DNA of 64,000 nucleotides. Source: Paraburkholderia sp. Ac-20340 (GTDB lineage: Bacteria; Pseudomonadota; Gammaproteobacteria; Burkholderiales; Burkholderiaceae). Within the stretch, counting starts at the first letter, position 1; each line of letters opens with the position of its first letter. The position numbers and the translations under genes were made by a program. Under the pieces are notes generated by a model. That model saw only the letters and a list, made by a program, of their open reading frames with translations, made no database searches and had not been told where the DNA came from. The stretch is from positions 1-64,000 of the forward strand of contig NZ_JAAGPR010000010.1 in assembly GCF_017104965.1 (NCBI RefSeq), given 5' to 3'. Of this stretch, positions 51,125 through 59,575 are shown piece after piece.

Positions 51125-52333
51125 TCAACGCGTCCCGCTGCGTACCGGCAGGCTCGTGACGCCGCGCAGATTGTTGCGGCGGTGCCAGACCAATCCCTCC
51201 AGATCCACAGCTTGCATCGCCGGGAAGCGCGTCAGCAGGCATTGAATGGCGATCTCCATTTCGAGCATCGCGAGCCTTGCGCCCAGGCAATAGTGAATCC
51301 CGGCGCCAAACGACAACGAAGGCGCACTCGTCGCGCGTGCGAAATCCAGCGAATCGGGTTGCGGGAACATCGCCGGATCGCGGTTGGCCGCGCCGATCAG
51401 CATGAATACCACGGAGCCGCGTGCGAGCGTCACATCTGCCACGCTCAGATCTTCGAAAGCGGTGCGCACCAGCATTTGGACTGCGCCGTCGTATCGGATG
51501 CACTCGGCAATCGCGCGCGGCAACAGGCTCGCGTCCTGCTTCAATGCCTCTAGCTGCGACGGGTGCCGGAACAGCGCAATCATCATATTGCCGATCATAT
51601 TCGACGTCGTTTCATGCCCTGCAATGAAAAGCAGAACGGCGTTCGAGACGATTTCTTCGTCGCTCAATCGCGATCCTTCATCCTCGACGCCCAGCATCGC
51701 CGAAACCAGGTCGTCGCCGGGATGGCGGCGGCGCTGCTCCACGATTTCGCCAAAGTAGCGCTCGAGTTCTAGCGCGGCTTCGTCCGCAGCGCGCAGGGCG
51801 TTGGCGTCCAGCGGCGCGAGATCGAATGCGGCAACGAGCCGCCCTGCCGCTTCGCCCAGTATGGTGGCCTGAGCAATGGGGATATCGAGCAGACGGCAGA
51901 TAATCCGCACCGGCAGCGGATACGCGAAGTCGGCAACCAGATCGAATTCGTCGCGCGAATCAATCCGATCGAGCAACTCATGCGCGGTCGCTTCGACAAT
52001 CGAAGTCATTTTTTCGATTTGCCGCGCATTGAAGGTCTTCATCAACAACGCACGCAAGCGCGTATGCGTTGGGGGATTCATCATCAGCAGCGTGCGGTTC
52101 AGCGACTGGAAAACCGGTTGCGCCGTTGCCTCCGTGCCGTAGCGGGCGCTGACGCTTTGCAGGTAGGTCTTTCCCATTCGCGGATCGCGAAGCAGGGCGT
52201 CGACCACGTCGAAGCGACCGGTCACAAAAGCATTCGGGGCCACGGGCAGCAAAGTCCCCGCCGCGCGAATCTTTTCGTAAAGCGGGTAAGGGTTGGCGAA
52301 AAATTCGGGCGAGGAGAAGTCTGAGAATTGCAT
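51125..52333 (-). CDS. Cytochrome P450
   Basis: 402 residues, class I bacterial size. I-helix oxygen motif GHETT (239-243), K-helix ECIR (ExxR, 277-280), PERF-like region NRDPAMFPQPDSLDFAR, and haem loop SFGAGIHYCLG with the Cys thiolate at 349. No membrane anchor. No ferredoxin or ferredoxin reductase gene is beside it, so redox partners must come from elsewhere. It is divergent from nothing close; an OmpR-type regulator gene follows upstream on the same strand, 89 bp away, so both may share a transcript. Substrate not predictable. Confidence 0.93.
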   Translation of the reverse strand: MQFSDFSSPEFFANPYPLYEKIRAAGTLLPVAPNAFVTGRFDVVDALLRDPRMGKTYLQSVSARYGTEATAQPVFQSLNRTLLMMNPPTHTRLRALLMKTFNARQIEKMTSIVEATAHELLDRIDSRDEFDLVADFAYPLPVRIICRLLDIPIAQATILGEAAGRLVAAFDLAPLDANALRAADEAALELERYFGEIVEQRRRHPGDDLVSAMLGVEDEGSRLSDEEIVSNAVLLFIAGHETTSNMIGNMMIALFRHPSQLEALKQDASLLPRAIAECIRYDGAVQMLVRTAFEDLSVADVTLARGSVVFMLIGAANRDPAMFPQPDSLDFARATSAPSLSFGAGIHYCLGARLAMLEMEIAIQCLLTRFPAMQAVDLEGLVWHRRNNLRGVTSLPVRSGTR

Positions 52334-52422
52334 GATGACAATGAAGTAGTAATCGCGTCAGGAGAGAGAATGGGGCTGAGCGGTCGCTTGTGCCTTTCCC
52401 TGGAACACGCGGGACCGCGAGA

Positions 52423-53178
52423 TTATTCCACGAAGGTTTCGTGACAGACCGTGACTGTTGCCGAAAGCACATAGCCTTCGTTGCGCAGCGTCTTGATGTA
52501 GCGCGATGCGCGCGCGGTGTCATTGAGTTTTTGCCTGAGCCTGCTGACCAGCAGATCAATCGAACGGTCGAACGAATCGGCGTCGCGGCCCTGGGTGAGA
52601 TTCAGCAACTGGTCGCGCGTCAACACACGTTGCGCATGGTCGAGAAACACGCGCAACAAGCGATATTCCGCGCCGCTGAGCGTCACGACCGTATCGTCGG
52701 ATTCGAGCAGTTGACGCGTACTCGTGTCGAGACGCCACTCTCCAAAGCCTAGAATGCAGGCATCCTCGAGCGAAGGTGACGCAGGCGGCAGCGCACGCGT
52801 GCGGCGCAGCACCGCACGGATGCGGGCGAGCAGTTCGCGCGCCTGGAACGGCTTGGCCATATAGTCGTCCGCGCCCATTTCCAGCCCGATGATGCGGTCA
52901 GTGACGTCGCTGCGGCCCGTCAGCATCAGAACGGGCACCGAGCGATAGCGACTCTCGCGCAGTCTGCGGTAGAGCGTGAGTCCGTCCTCGCCGGGCAGGA
53001 TCAGATCGAGAAGAATCAGATCGGGCACGTGCCTGTCCAGACTATGGTGCATTTCCCGTCCATTCGCCGCGCTGGAAACCAGCATGCCGCTACGTTCAAG
53101 ATAGGTCGTCACCACCTCTCGTAATCCGCGGTCGTCGTCGACGACCAGTATATGGTCGATTTTTTCCATGATCGTCAT
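52423..53178 (-). CDS. OmpR/PhoB-type response regulator
   Basis: About 251 residues. Receiver with DDD at 14-16, phospho-Asp58 (LILLDLILPGEDG), Thr in LMLTGRSDV and Lys in YMAKPF; C-terminal winged helix (VVTLSGAEYRLLRVFLDHAQ, RDADSFDRSIDLLVSRLRQK, IKTLRNEGYVL). Start either at 53178 or at the Met at 53169; no strong ribosome site decides. It is divergent from the EnvZ-like kinase gene at 53505, so the pair is split across a 326-bp region that holds a CTATAC-type site. Confidence 0.92.
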   Translation of the reverse strand: MTIMEKIDHILVVDDDRGLREVVTTYLERSGMLVSSAANGREMHHSLDRHVPDLILLDLILPGEDGLTLYRRLRESRYRSVPVLMLTGRSDVTDRIIGLEMGADDYMAKPFQARELLARIRAVLRRTRALPPASPSLEDACILGFGEWRLDTSTRQLLESDDTVVTLSGAEYRLLRVFLDHAQRVLTRDQLLNLTQGRDADSFDRSIDLLVSRLRQKLNDTARASRYIKTLRNEGYVLSATVTVCHETFVE

Positions 53179-53504
53179 AAGCAATGCCGCGGCGCATCGA
53201 GGCCGCCTGCATCAGCTTAACGGCAGCGCCATACGGTTGCTATTCGATGATGGATTGTGAGAGCCGGTGAATAAGGATAGGGCGACTCATACTTTGGTAT
53301 ATCCGTGTGCCACGCCGTTGCGCCGCGCAAACCCAGGTTGAAGCCAACCTATACGTTCATATACTGGCGAGCGCATAGGGCCATGGCCTATTCTGACGCT
53401 GCCGGGCAGGACGAATTCCCTCGTGCTTCTCGATGCAGGCGGCCGGCTGCCTGTCCATCGCGCGTTCCCGTCCCGTGTGAATCGGCCTGCACAGGAGAAC
53501 GGCT
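53179..53504. other. Divergent promoter region of the OmpR-type regulator and EnvZ-like kinase
   Basis: 326 bp without a protein-like frame. It contains the CTATAC-type site at 53349-53364 and a GTATATCC stretch near 53297. The kinase's ribosome site GGAGAACGG is at its right end. Promoters for both directions must lie here. Confidence 0.5.
53349..53364. promoter_or_regulatory. CTATAC-type operator upstream of the EnvZ-like kinase
   Basis: CTATAC-GTTC-ATATAC: one full half-site and a degenerate second half, 140 bp before the kinase start. Same motif class as at 45982, 50433, 57324 and 57864. Confidence 0.45.
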
Positions 53505-54521
53505 ATGAACGCCAGTGTTATCTATCCGCCTGAATCATTCAATGCCCACGCAAGCGAGCGCAGGTATTGGCCATTTACCATTGCCTCGCGAGCCTTATGG
53601 GTCCTGCTCGCGCTCGCCTGCCTCTACGCCTCGTATGCGACCCAGGCGCTGAGCTGGAAATGGCTTGTTTACAAGGGTCTGCCGCTTGCGCTCCCCGCGA
53701 TGCTCGCGACCGCGATTGCGGTACTTAAAGTCGTCGAATTGCACGTGCATCTGCAGCGTATGGCAGCATCGTTCGAGCAAAGTACGAGCGATGCCACAGA
53801 GGCCATTTTGCCCGACCGCATAGAGCCGACGGTGATCGAACGTCTTGCTCGTGCAATCAACGTCTGCGCTCACCATCGCAGCCGACGCCAGGCGGAATTG
53901 CTCCATGTCCTCGCTGCCTATGCGCATGACTTGCGCACGCCGCTTACACGTATGAGCATGCGTAGCGAACTCGTGGAAGACACCGCCCTACGAAGCGCGC
54001 TTGCCCGCGATCTCGCCGAAATGGCCGAACTGGTGGAGGGCAGTCTCTCCTGCGCGCGCATGCAATGTAGTGCGGAGGAGCCGATGCGCGCGATCGACGC
54101 CGATGCCTTGCTGAATACCCTGATTGCCGATTACCGGGACGCTGGCCGCATCGTGAGACTCGAAGGGCAGATTGGACGCACGGTGGTCACGTGTCCTCAT
54201 GCGCTGCGCCGCGTGCTCATGAACCTTATCGATAATGCGTTGCGCTACGGTGACGATGTTCGTCTCGATGTGAAGGTCGAAGCACAACGGCTCGTGCTCT
54301 CGGTGCTGGATTCGGGGCCGGGCATCGTGCCGGCACGCCTCGACAAAGTGTTTGCTGCCTGGTATCGCGGCCCCGAAACGCCCGGCGAAGCACCCGGTTG
54401 CGGATTGGGCCTGGCGATTGCACGCCGCCTCACGCTGGCGATGCGCGGTGAACTCGAACTTGCCAACCGCCGCGTCGGCGGGCTGGAAGCACGGCTGACG
54501 CTGCCGCTTTCGAGCGCTTGA
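53505..54521 (+). CDS. EnvZ-like membrane sensor histidine kinase
   Basis: 338 residues. Two membrane helices (about 28-48 and 59-79) with almost no periplasmic loop between them, so sensing is likely in the membrane or cytoplasm. HisKA with phospho-His141 (AYAHDLRTPLTRMSMRSEL), HATPase with NLIDNALRYGDDV, VLDSGPGIVP and GLGLAIARRLTL. This is the EnvZ/OmpB class and is the likely partner of the divergent OmpR-type regulator. ATG follows GGAGAACGGCT. The short loop is unusual for EnvZ itself. Confidence 0.91.
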   Translation: MNASVIYPPESFNAHASERRYWPFTIASRALWVLLALACLYASYATQALSWKWLVYKGLPLALPAMLATAIAVLKVVELHVHLQRMAASFEQSTSDATEAILPDRIEPTVIERLARAINVCAHHRSRRQAELLHVLAAYAHDLRTPLTRMSMRSELVEDTALRSALARDLAEMAELVEGSLSCARMQCSAEEPMRAIDADALLNTLIADYRDAGRIVRLEGQIGRTVVTCPHALRRVLMNLIDNALRYGDDVRLDVKVEAQRLVLSVLDSGPGIVPARLDKVFAAWYRGPETPGEAPGCGLGLAIARRLTLAMRGELELANRRVGGLEARLTLPLSSA

Positions 54522-54565
54522 GTACGTGAGCGCCGAATAAGCCATGAGAAGGCGTTCGTCTATTC

Positions 54566-55141
54566 TCAGGCGCCAATTTTATTGCGGGTCGCTTCGGCTT
54601 TTTCACGCTTCTCACGCCTCGCGTTCCGATCGGTGAACAGCGCGCTGATGGTCTGGCGTGCACGTGAAAGCCGGCTCATGATGGTGCCGACGGGAACGTC
54701 GAGGACTTTCGCGGCCTCGCTGTAGCTCAATCCTTCAAGCGCCACGAGCAGCATGACAACGCGCTGCGTTTCGGGCAATTGCTGCACGGCCCGGATGATC
54801 TGACCGTTCATGGCCTGTTCTTCGGGCGTGCTCGCAGAAGGGTCCGGGACAGTTTCCAGCAGCCCCTCGTCCCACTCCATTCCCGCCCGGCTACGTACGC
54901 CGCGCGCGCGAATTTCGTTTAACCACGTGGACTGAACGATGGCGAACATCCAGCTCAATGGCGACGTGCCCGCGTGTAGTTGGTGCACGCGCTCGAGCGC
55001 ACGCACACAGGCGCGTTGCACGAGATCCTCGGCATCGTGCTGATCGCCCGAAATGCGCAAGGCGAATGTCGAAAGACGAGGAAGCATGGACGGCAGCAGC
55101 GCGGACAGTTCGGCGGGCGTCATCGTCCTGATTGAGTTCAT
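54566..55141 (-). CDS. ECF-type RNA polymerase sigma factor
   Basis: 191 residues. Region 2: FALRISGDQHDAEDLVQRAC and a following PLSWMFAIVQSTWLNEIRAR; region 4: AVQQLPETQRVVMLLVALEGLSYSEAAKVL and VPVGTIMSRLSRARQTI. The start at 55141 (MNSIRTMTPAEL) is chosen as the first Met before the fold. No anti-sigma factor gene is next to it in either direction: left is the kinase gene (convergent), right the condensation-like gene (divergent). Control by another route, perhaps transcription, is therefore likely. Confidence 0.9.
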   Translation of the reverse strand: MNSIRTMTPAELSALLPSMLPRLSTFALRISGDQHDAEDLVQRACVRALERVHQLHAGTSPLSWMFAIVQSTWLNEIRARGVRSRAGMEWDEGLLETVPDPSASTPEEQAMNGQIIRAVQQLPETQRVVMLLVALEGLSYSEAAKVLDVPVGTIMSRLSRARQTISALFTDRNARREKREKAEATRNKIGA

Positions 55142-55433
55142 GATTGACGATAGGATTGAGCGGCGAAACCGTCGCCTTGAACAGACCACCCGGCGGGTGA
55201 ATGACATTCGGTCTGCGGCGGTTTTTGCTGACTTCGAACGGTGAAGTGCATGCAGTTGTAAAGCGCGTGGCAGACAGCTGAATTAAAACGATTGGAGTTA
55301 TCCGCGATATGTCCGGCAAGGCGCGTATTGAAAACTTATGTATCGAGGCCGCCGCCAGATACAAGGTGAAACAAACGATTGGCGCACGGATTGGAATGGA
55401 ATCGGCAGGCTGGGTGTTCTGGAAGAAGACGCG

Positions 55434-56759
55434 ATGTCTGGTTTCGCTTTCTCTCACTTTCAGGAACACAAGACCCCTATGCAAAATCAGCAAGCCGATA
55501 TTCAGCGTGACAGCGAGACCGAGACGGCCGTGATCCGCAAGCTGGGAGCGACCGAACATTTATTCTGGTTGATCGATCGGAACCGCCCGATTCACTTTTC
55601 GCTCGTCGCGCAAATTGACCGGATCTTTACGCACGATGCCTGGCGTGCCGCTTTGCACACGCTACAGCAGCGCCATCCCTTGCTCAGTGCACGTATTGCG
55701 GTGAACGCCGGATCGTCGCCAGTTTTTCATCACGATTCCGATGCGCGAATTCCGCTGCAAATAATCGACGACGCACGGCTGTCGTGGCAGGAAGAAGTCG
55801 CGCGTGAAATGACAACGGCAGTCAACTGGTGGGACGCGCCGCTGGTGCGTGCAACCGTATTACAGGGCGCCAGCGAGTCGACACTGATTCTTTGTGCTCA
55901 CCATGCCGTGCTCGACGGTATGGGCGGCGCTTATCTCATCGAGGCTTTGCTGCGTACGCTTTCGGAAAATTCATTCGACCATAGGCCGCTTGTACCATCG
56001 CTTGTACCTTCGTTCGAAACGCTGTTGAGTACGCAAATGCAGGCCGCTGCCTTGCCTGGCGCGATGGTCCCCGCGCCTGTGCCCCGCGAATTCCGCCCAA
56101 TGTCAGGTGCACGCGCCGAAGTCGCTGCGCTCGCACTCGACGCACCGCTCACGCAGGCGCTGGTCGAACGCGCCCGCAAAGAAGGAACGACCGTACACGG
56201 TGCAGTGGCTGCGGCGGTGCATGAGGCAGGGCGGCGCCTGTCGCCGGCGTGGCGCTCGCGGCCCATTCGCACGGTGACACCGATTGACGTGCGTAAAGCG
56301 ATCGACGGAGTCGGTAAAGCGTGCGGCGTATATATCACGCAGACCATTACGATCGACGACCGCAAGCTTGGTGCGCCATTCTGGCTGGCGGCCCGTGAAG
56401 TCAAGGCCTTGCTCGCACCCGCGCAAGTTCACCAATCCGTTGTGAGCGAAACTAAAGCGCTGGATGCGTTCATGTCGTCGAATCCCTCCGTTGACGACGC
56501 AGCGGGCTTTCTTTCGCATGTGCTGGCGTTCGACGTACTGTTGTCGAACCTGGGCAGCGAGCCGATTGACACGACATACGAAGGCGTTTCTCTGAAGTCG
56601 CTGTGGGGACCGTTCGTGAGTTCGGGCTTCGCGGACGATCAGGTGGTTGGCGTATGCACGCTCGGCGGCATATTGCGTCTTTCCCATACGAGCTACGACG
56701 CGCTGCCGGGTTTGCTCGACGAAGTCCATCGTGTGCTGCGCGAAGCGGTGAACGCTTGA
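55434..56759 (+). CDS. Condensation/acyltransferase-domain protein (PapA5/wax-synthase-like)
   Basis: 441 residues. The active-site motif is CAHHAVLDGMGGAYLIEALL (HHxxxDG), as in NRPS condensation domains, PapA5-type acyltransferases and wax-ester synthases. The N-terminal part has GATEHLFWLIDRNRPIHFSLVAQI with the LxxRHPLLSAR segment; the C-terminal part has VLLSNLGSEPIDTTYEG, the DFGWG-region equivalent. The start at 55434 has GGAAGAAG upstream; an alternative Met is at 55479. No NRPS or PKS gene is nearby, so it is a stand-alone acyltransferase, perhaps making an acylated lipid. Divergent from the ECF sigma gene. Confidence 0.75.
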   Translation: MSGFAFSHFQEHKTPMQNQQADIQRDSETETAVIRKLGATEHLFWLIDRNRPIHFSLVAQIDRIFTHDAWRAALHTLQQRHPLLSARIAVNAGSSPVFHHDSDARIPLQIIDDARLSWQEEVAREMTTAVNWWDAPLVRATVLQGASESTLILCAHHAVLDGMGGAYLIEALLRTLSENSFDHRPLVPSLVPSFETLLSTQMQAAALPGAMVPAPVPREFRPMSGARAEVAALALDAPLTQALVERARKEGTTVHGAVAAAVHEAGRRLSPAWRSRPIRTVTPIDVRKAIDGVGKACGVYITQTITIDDRKLGAPFWLAAREVKALLAPAQVHQSVVSETKALDAFMSSNPSVDDAAGFLSHVLAFDVLLSNLGSEPIDTTYEGVSLKSLWGPFVSSGFADDQVVGVCTLGGILRLSHTSYDALPGLLDEVHRVLREAVNA

Positions 56760-56831
56760 TGCCATCGTGAAGTTGCGAGCGACGTGCGCGAATAGAACCG
56801 GCGCACGTCGATTCAGATGAACCCGATAAGA

Positions 56832-57209
56832 TCAGGGTGCTGCGTAGAGCGTCAGTTTGGTGGCGACCGTCTGGACACCCGGCACTTTCGATGCGGCATC
56901 CTGGGCGATCTGGTCCTGCGATTCATCGAGAATCGTGCCGGCCAGAATGATCTTGCCCGTGCGCTTGTTGGCAAACACGGCGATATCCGTGTCGTTCAGA
57001 TCCTTGTTCTTGTAGAGGGCTTCGCGAACCTGCTTCGCGAGCGCGTGGTTGGCCGCGCGGTCTGCGCGCATTTCGGCACGCAGTTGCGCCTTGGTGGGAG
57101 CGGCGGTGTCGCCGGTCGTCGCCGCTGCGGGCGTGGCGCTCTGCGCGAGGGCGGCTGAGGAGAACAGCACGGCAAGCGCCGCGGCAACGACATTGGAACG
57201 AAGCGTCAT
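56832..57209 (-). CDS. BON-domain periplasmic protein
   Basis: 125 residues. Signal peptide MTLRSNVVAAALAVLFSSAA (cleavage after ALAQ region), a low-complexity Ala/Thr linker, then a BON domain (about 55-122: ALAKQVREALYKNKDLNDTD, VFANKRTGKIILAGTILDES, VPGVQTVATKLTLY). BON domains bind membranes or stabilise envelope proteins under stress (OsmY-like). Single BON copy here. A CTATAC-type site is 115-130 bp upstream, so it may be an output of the local regulators. Confidence 0.86.
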   Translation of the reverse strand: MTLRSNVVAAALAVLFSSAALAQSATPAAATTGDTAAPTKAQLRAEMRADRAANHALAKQVREALYKNKDLNDTDIAVFANKRTGKIILAGTILDESQDQIAQDAASKVPGVQTVATKLTLYAAP

Positions 57210-57323
57210 GAAATCACCTGTTGACTGGATGAATGAACGGAAAGTCTTCGAAACAGGACTTACCCGCCGGAAAGCATAGATCGCCTTCTTTCCCGTCTCC
57301 ATCAGACGTTCGGTGGCTCGCAC

Positions 57324-57351
57324 TATACGAATGTCAACAGCGCGATATACG
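57324..57351. promoter_or_regulatory. CTATAC-type site upstream of the BON gene
   Basis: CTATAC-GAAT-GTCAAC (57324-57339) followed 22 bp later by ATATAC (57346-57351): two half-sites with near-helical spacing like the pair at 45982/46003. It lies between the BON gene start and the stop of the next receiver gene. Confidence 0.45.
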
Positions 57352-57376
57352 GTGGATGATCGAATCGGGGGCGCAG

Positions 57377-57745
57377 TTATTGGGCGATGGCAGTGGCAAC
57401 GGCATCGGCAAGATCGTTGCCCCGGACCGGTTTGATCAGGAAAGCGCTGGCACCGTTTTCCAGTGCCTGATTCTGCAACTCGGGCATGGGGTACGCGGTG
57501 ATGAAAATCGTGGGAATGCGGTAGCCTGCGCCGATCATGCGCAGGAACATGTCGACGCCGCTCATGCCCGGCATCTGGACGTCCGAAATGATGCAGCGTG
57601 GCGGCGGCGTGCCGAGGGCAGCCAGCATCTCCAGGCCGGATTCGAAAGTCACCACGTCGTAATCGAACGAACGCAGAAAGCTGGACAGGCCGGCGCGGAC
57701 CGAAGAGTCGTCGTCAACCACCCAGATCATTTGTGGCGTACACAA
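57377..57745 (-). CDS. Single-domain response regulator (receiver only), second
   Basis: 122 residues. Receiver motifs: MIWVVDDDSSVRAGLSSFLR, phospho-Asp55 (CIISDVQMPGMSG), Thr in FITAYPMPE, Lys in FLIKPVRGNDLADAV. I place the start at the TTG at 57745 because GGGAGA lies 6 bases upstream; the ATG 15 bases later has no ribosome site. The phosphorylation part is complete and no output domain follows. Divergent from the FixJ-type regulator gene at 58050. Confidence 0.88.
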   Translation of the reverse strand: MCTPQMIWVVDDDSSVRAGLSSFLRSFDYDVVTFESGLEMLAALGTPPPRCIISDVQMPGMSGVDMFLRMIGAGYRIPTIFITAYPMPELQNQALENGASAFLIKPVRGNDLADAVATAIAQ

Positions 57746-57863
57746 TGCATGTCTCCCGTGGCGTGCTGGGGTGCGGAATGGCGAGGCGCGGTGTCGTGAT
57801 TCGTAGTCGCGACCCATCGCGTGTACGCGGCCCGAGCTTACAGGAGGCATCCATTCGCTAAAA

Positions 57864-57879
57864 CTATACGGAGGTATAG
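57864..57879. promoter_or_regulatory. Perfect CTATAC-N4-GTATAG dyad between two response-regulator genes
   Basis: CTATAC-GGAG-GTATAG is the only fully symmetric copy of the motif found in the window. It lies between the receiver-only gene (minus strand) and the FixJ-type regulator gene (plus strand), where it could control both. Confidence 0.65.
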
Positions 57880-58049
57880 ATAGGGTTTGCCGCCATCCAT
57901 CGGTAATATCCAGTAAGGATGGCGCCACCAGGCTCACGCGTGCAGTGCGGCGCAAGACCATGACAGAACGATTGCAAATATCGCGCTTGCCGGCTGCGAG
58001 GCATTGCCTTTGGACGCAAGCCTGGAATCAGACACCGGAGGAGTTTGGC

Positions 58050-58811
58050 ATGTACCCCATCGACGGCAATCGCCCATCCGGCCGCCACGCGATCAATCAC
58101 CGCGCAAAGCAATCTTTTACGCCGATGCGAATGGCAGAAAAGCTTCCGTTCGATCGAAGCTACGCGGAACCCGCTGAATCGAGAGTGTTTGTCGTCGACG
58201 ATGACGCGTCGCTCCAGGAAGCGCTCAAGGGCCTGCTGGAATCGGTGGGTTTTACGGTCGAAACTTTTCCCTCGACGGCCAGCTTTTGCGAGCGCGCGCG
58301 GCCCGATACGCCAAGTTGCCTGATACTCGACGTTCGCCTGAAGGGCGAAAGCGGTCTGGAATTCCAGAACTGGGCCGCGGCCAATGATCTTGCGATGCCG
58401 ATCATATTCATGAGCGGATATGGCGATATCGAAATGTCGGTGCGCGCGATGAAAGCCGGCGCGGTGAATTTTCTGGCCAAACCCTTTCGTGACCAGGACA
58501 TGATCGAGTCCGTCGCCGAGGCGTTGGATCGCGATGCCCATCGCCTCGCCCGATATCGTCAAACGCGTCAGCTAAGGGAACAGTTCGCAAGCTTGACGCC
58601 GCGCGAGCGCGATATCGCCATGCTGGTTGCCGCCGGGTATATGAACAAGGCGGCGGCGAGCAAACTGGAGCTGAGTGAAATGACGGTCAAGATTTATCGC
58701 GCGCGTGCGATGAAAAAACTCGCTGCACGCACGACGGCCGAACTGGTGAGAAAGATACGCACGCTGCAGATCGATAATGAAGCGCAGGCCGGAAGCTGTG
58801 CCGTTGCTTGA
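58050..58811 (+). CDS. FixJ/NarL-type response regulator (2)
   Basis: 253 residues with a 44-residue N-terminal extension before the receiver. Receiver: VFVVDDDASLQEALKGLLES, phospho-Asp94 (LILDVRLKGESG), FMSGYGDIEMSVRAMKAGAV, Lys in FLAKPF. LuxR-type HTH: LTPRERDIAMLVAAGYMNKA and EMTVKIYRARAMKKL. The start has GGAGGAG 6 bases before the ATG, which makes it secure. Its stop is 56 bp before regulator 3, and the two are probably co-transcribed. Confidence 0.92.
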   Translation: MYPIDGNRPSGRHAINHRAKQSFTPMRMAEKLPFDRSYAEPAESRVFVVDDDASLQEALKGLLESVGFTVETFPSTASFCERARPDTPSCLILDVRLKGESGLEFQNWAAANDLAMPIIFMSGYGDIEMSVRAMKAGAVNFLAKPFRDQDMIESVAEALDRDAHRLARYRQTRQLREQFASLTPRERDIAMLVAAGYMNKAAASKLELSEMTVKIYRARAMKKLAARTTAELVRKIRTLQIDNEAQAGSCAVA

Positions 58812-58867
58812 TCGATCGTCACGCTCAACAATATGAAAGCAGCGCAGCGGACTGCATGGAGCCCGTA

Positions 58868-59524
58868 ATGGAGAACGACGATACCCGGATTGCCACGCCA
58901 GTCGAAGAAGGCATCGTTTATATCATCGACGACGACGTGTCCATCTGTGACGCCCTTTCGAGTCTGCTTCGTTCATCCGGCTTCAGTGCCCGCACGTTCA
59001 CGCGAATCGACGACTTCCTGCGTGCCCCCAAAGAGGATCGTCCGGGTTGCCTGCTACTGGACGTGCGCCTGCGCGGCGAAAGCGGACTGAGTTTTCAGCA
59101 AAGCGCCAGCCGATATGAAATCGACATGCCGATTGTCTTTATGACGGCGCATGGCGATATTGAAATGTCGGTTCGAGCGATGAAGGCGGGCGCGATCGAC
59201 TTTCTCACCAAGCCGGTGCGGGAGCAGCGCGTGATCGACGCAGTCTCGACGGCGCTTGGCCGTCACGCGGCGTGGCGCGAGCGGACACGCGCGCAGGCAT
59301 CGTTGCGGGCACGCTACGATCTGTTGACTTCGCGCGAACGCGAAGTGGTCTTCTACGTCGTAGAGGGACTATTGAACAAGCAGATTGCGGGCGAATTGAA
59401 ACTCAGCGAAATCACCGTCAAGATCCATCGCGGCTCGGCGATGCGCAAACTCGAAGCGCAATCCGTTGCGGACCTCGTGAGAAAGATGGAAGTCATCGGC
59501 ATGGCGCAGCATGCGGGCAATTGA
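58868..59524 (+). CDS. FixJ/NarL-type response regulator (3)
   Basis: 218 residues. Receiver: IVYIIDDDVSICDALSSLLR, phospho-Asp65 (LLLDVRLRGESG), FMTAHGDIEMSVRAMKAGAI, Lys in FLTKPV. LuxR-type HTH: LTSREREVVFYVVEGLLNKQ and EITVKIHRGSAMRK. GGAG stands 6 bases before the ATG at 58868. Very close to regulators 1 and 2 in build; three such proteins with one dedicated kinase nearby suggest shared or branched phosphorylation. The large kinase/AAA gene follows 51 bp later. Confidence 0.92.
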   Translation: MENDDTRIATPVEEGIVYIIDDDVSICDALSSLLRSSGFSARTFTRIDDFLRAPKEDRPGCLLLDVRLRGESGLSFQQSASRYEIDMPIVFMTAHGDIEMSVRAMKAGAIDFLTKPVREQRVIDAVSTALGRHAAWRERTRAQASLRARYDLLTSREREVVFYVVEGLLNKQIAGELKLSEITVKIHRGSAMRKLEAQSVADLVRKMEVIGMAQHAGN

Positions 59525-59575
59525 GCGCCCTGAATCGTTCACTGCGCCCCGTACAAAGACAGTTTGAGGAGAGGT

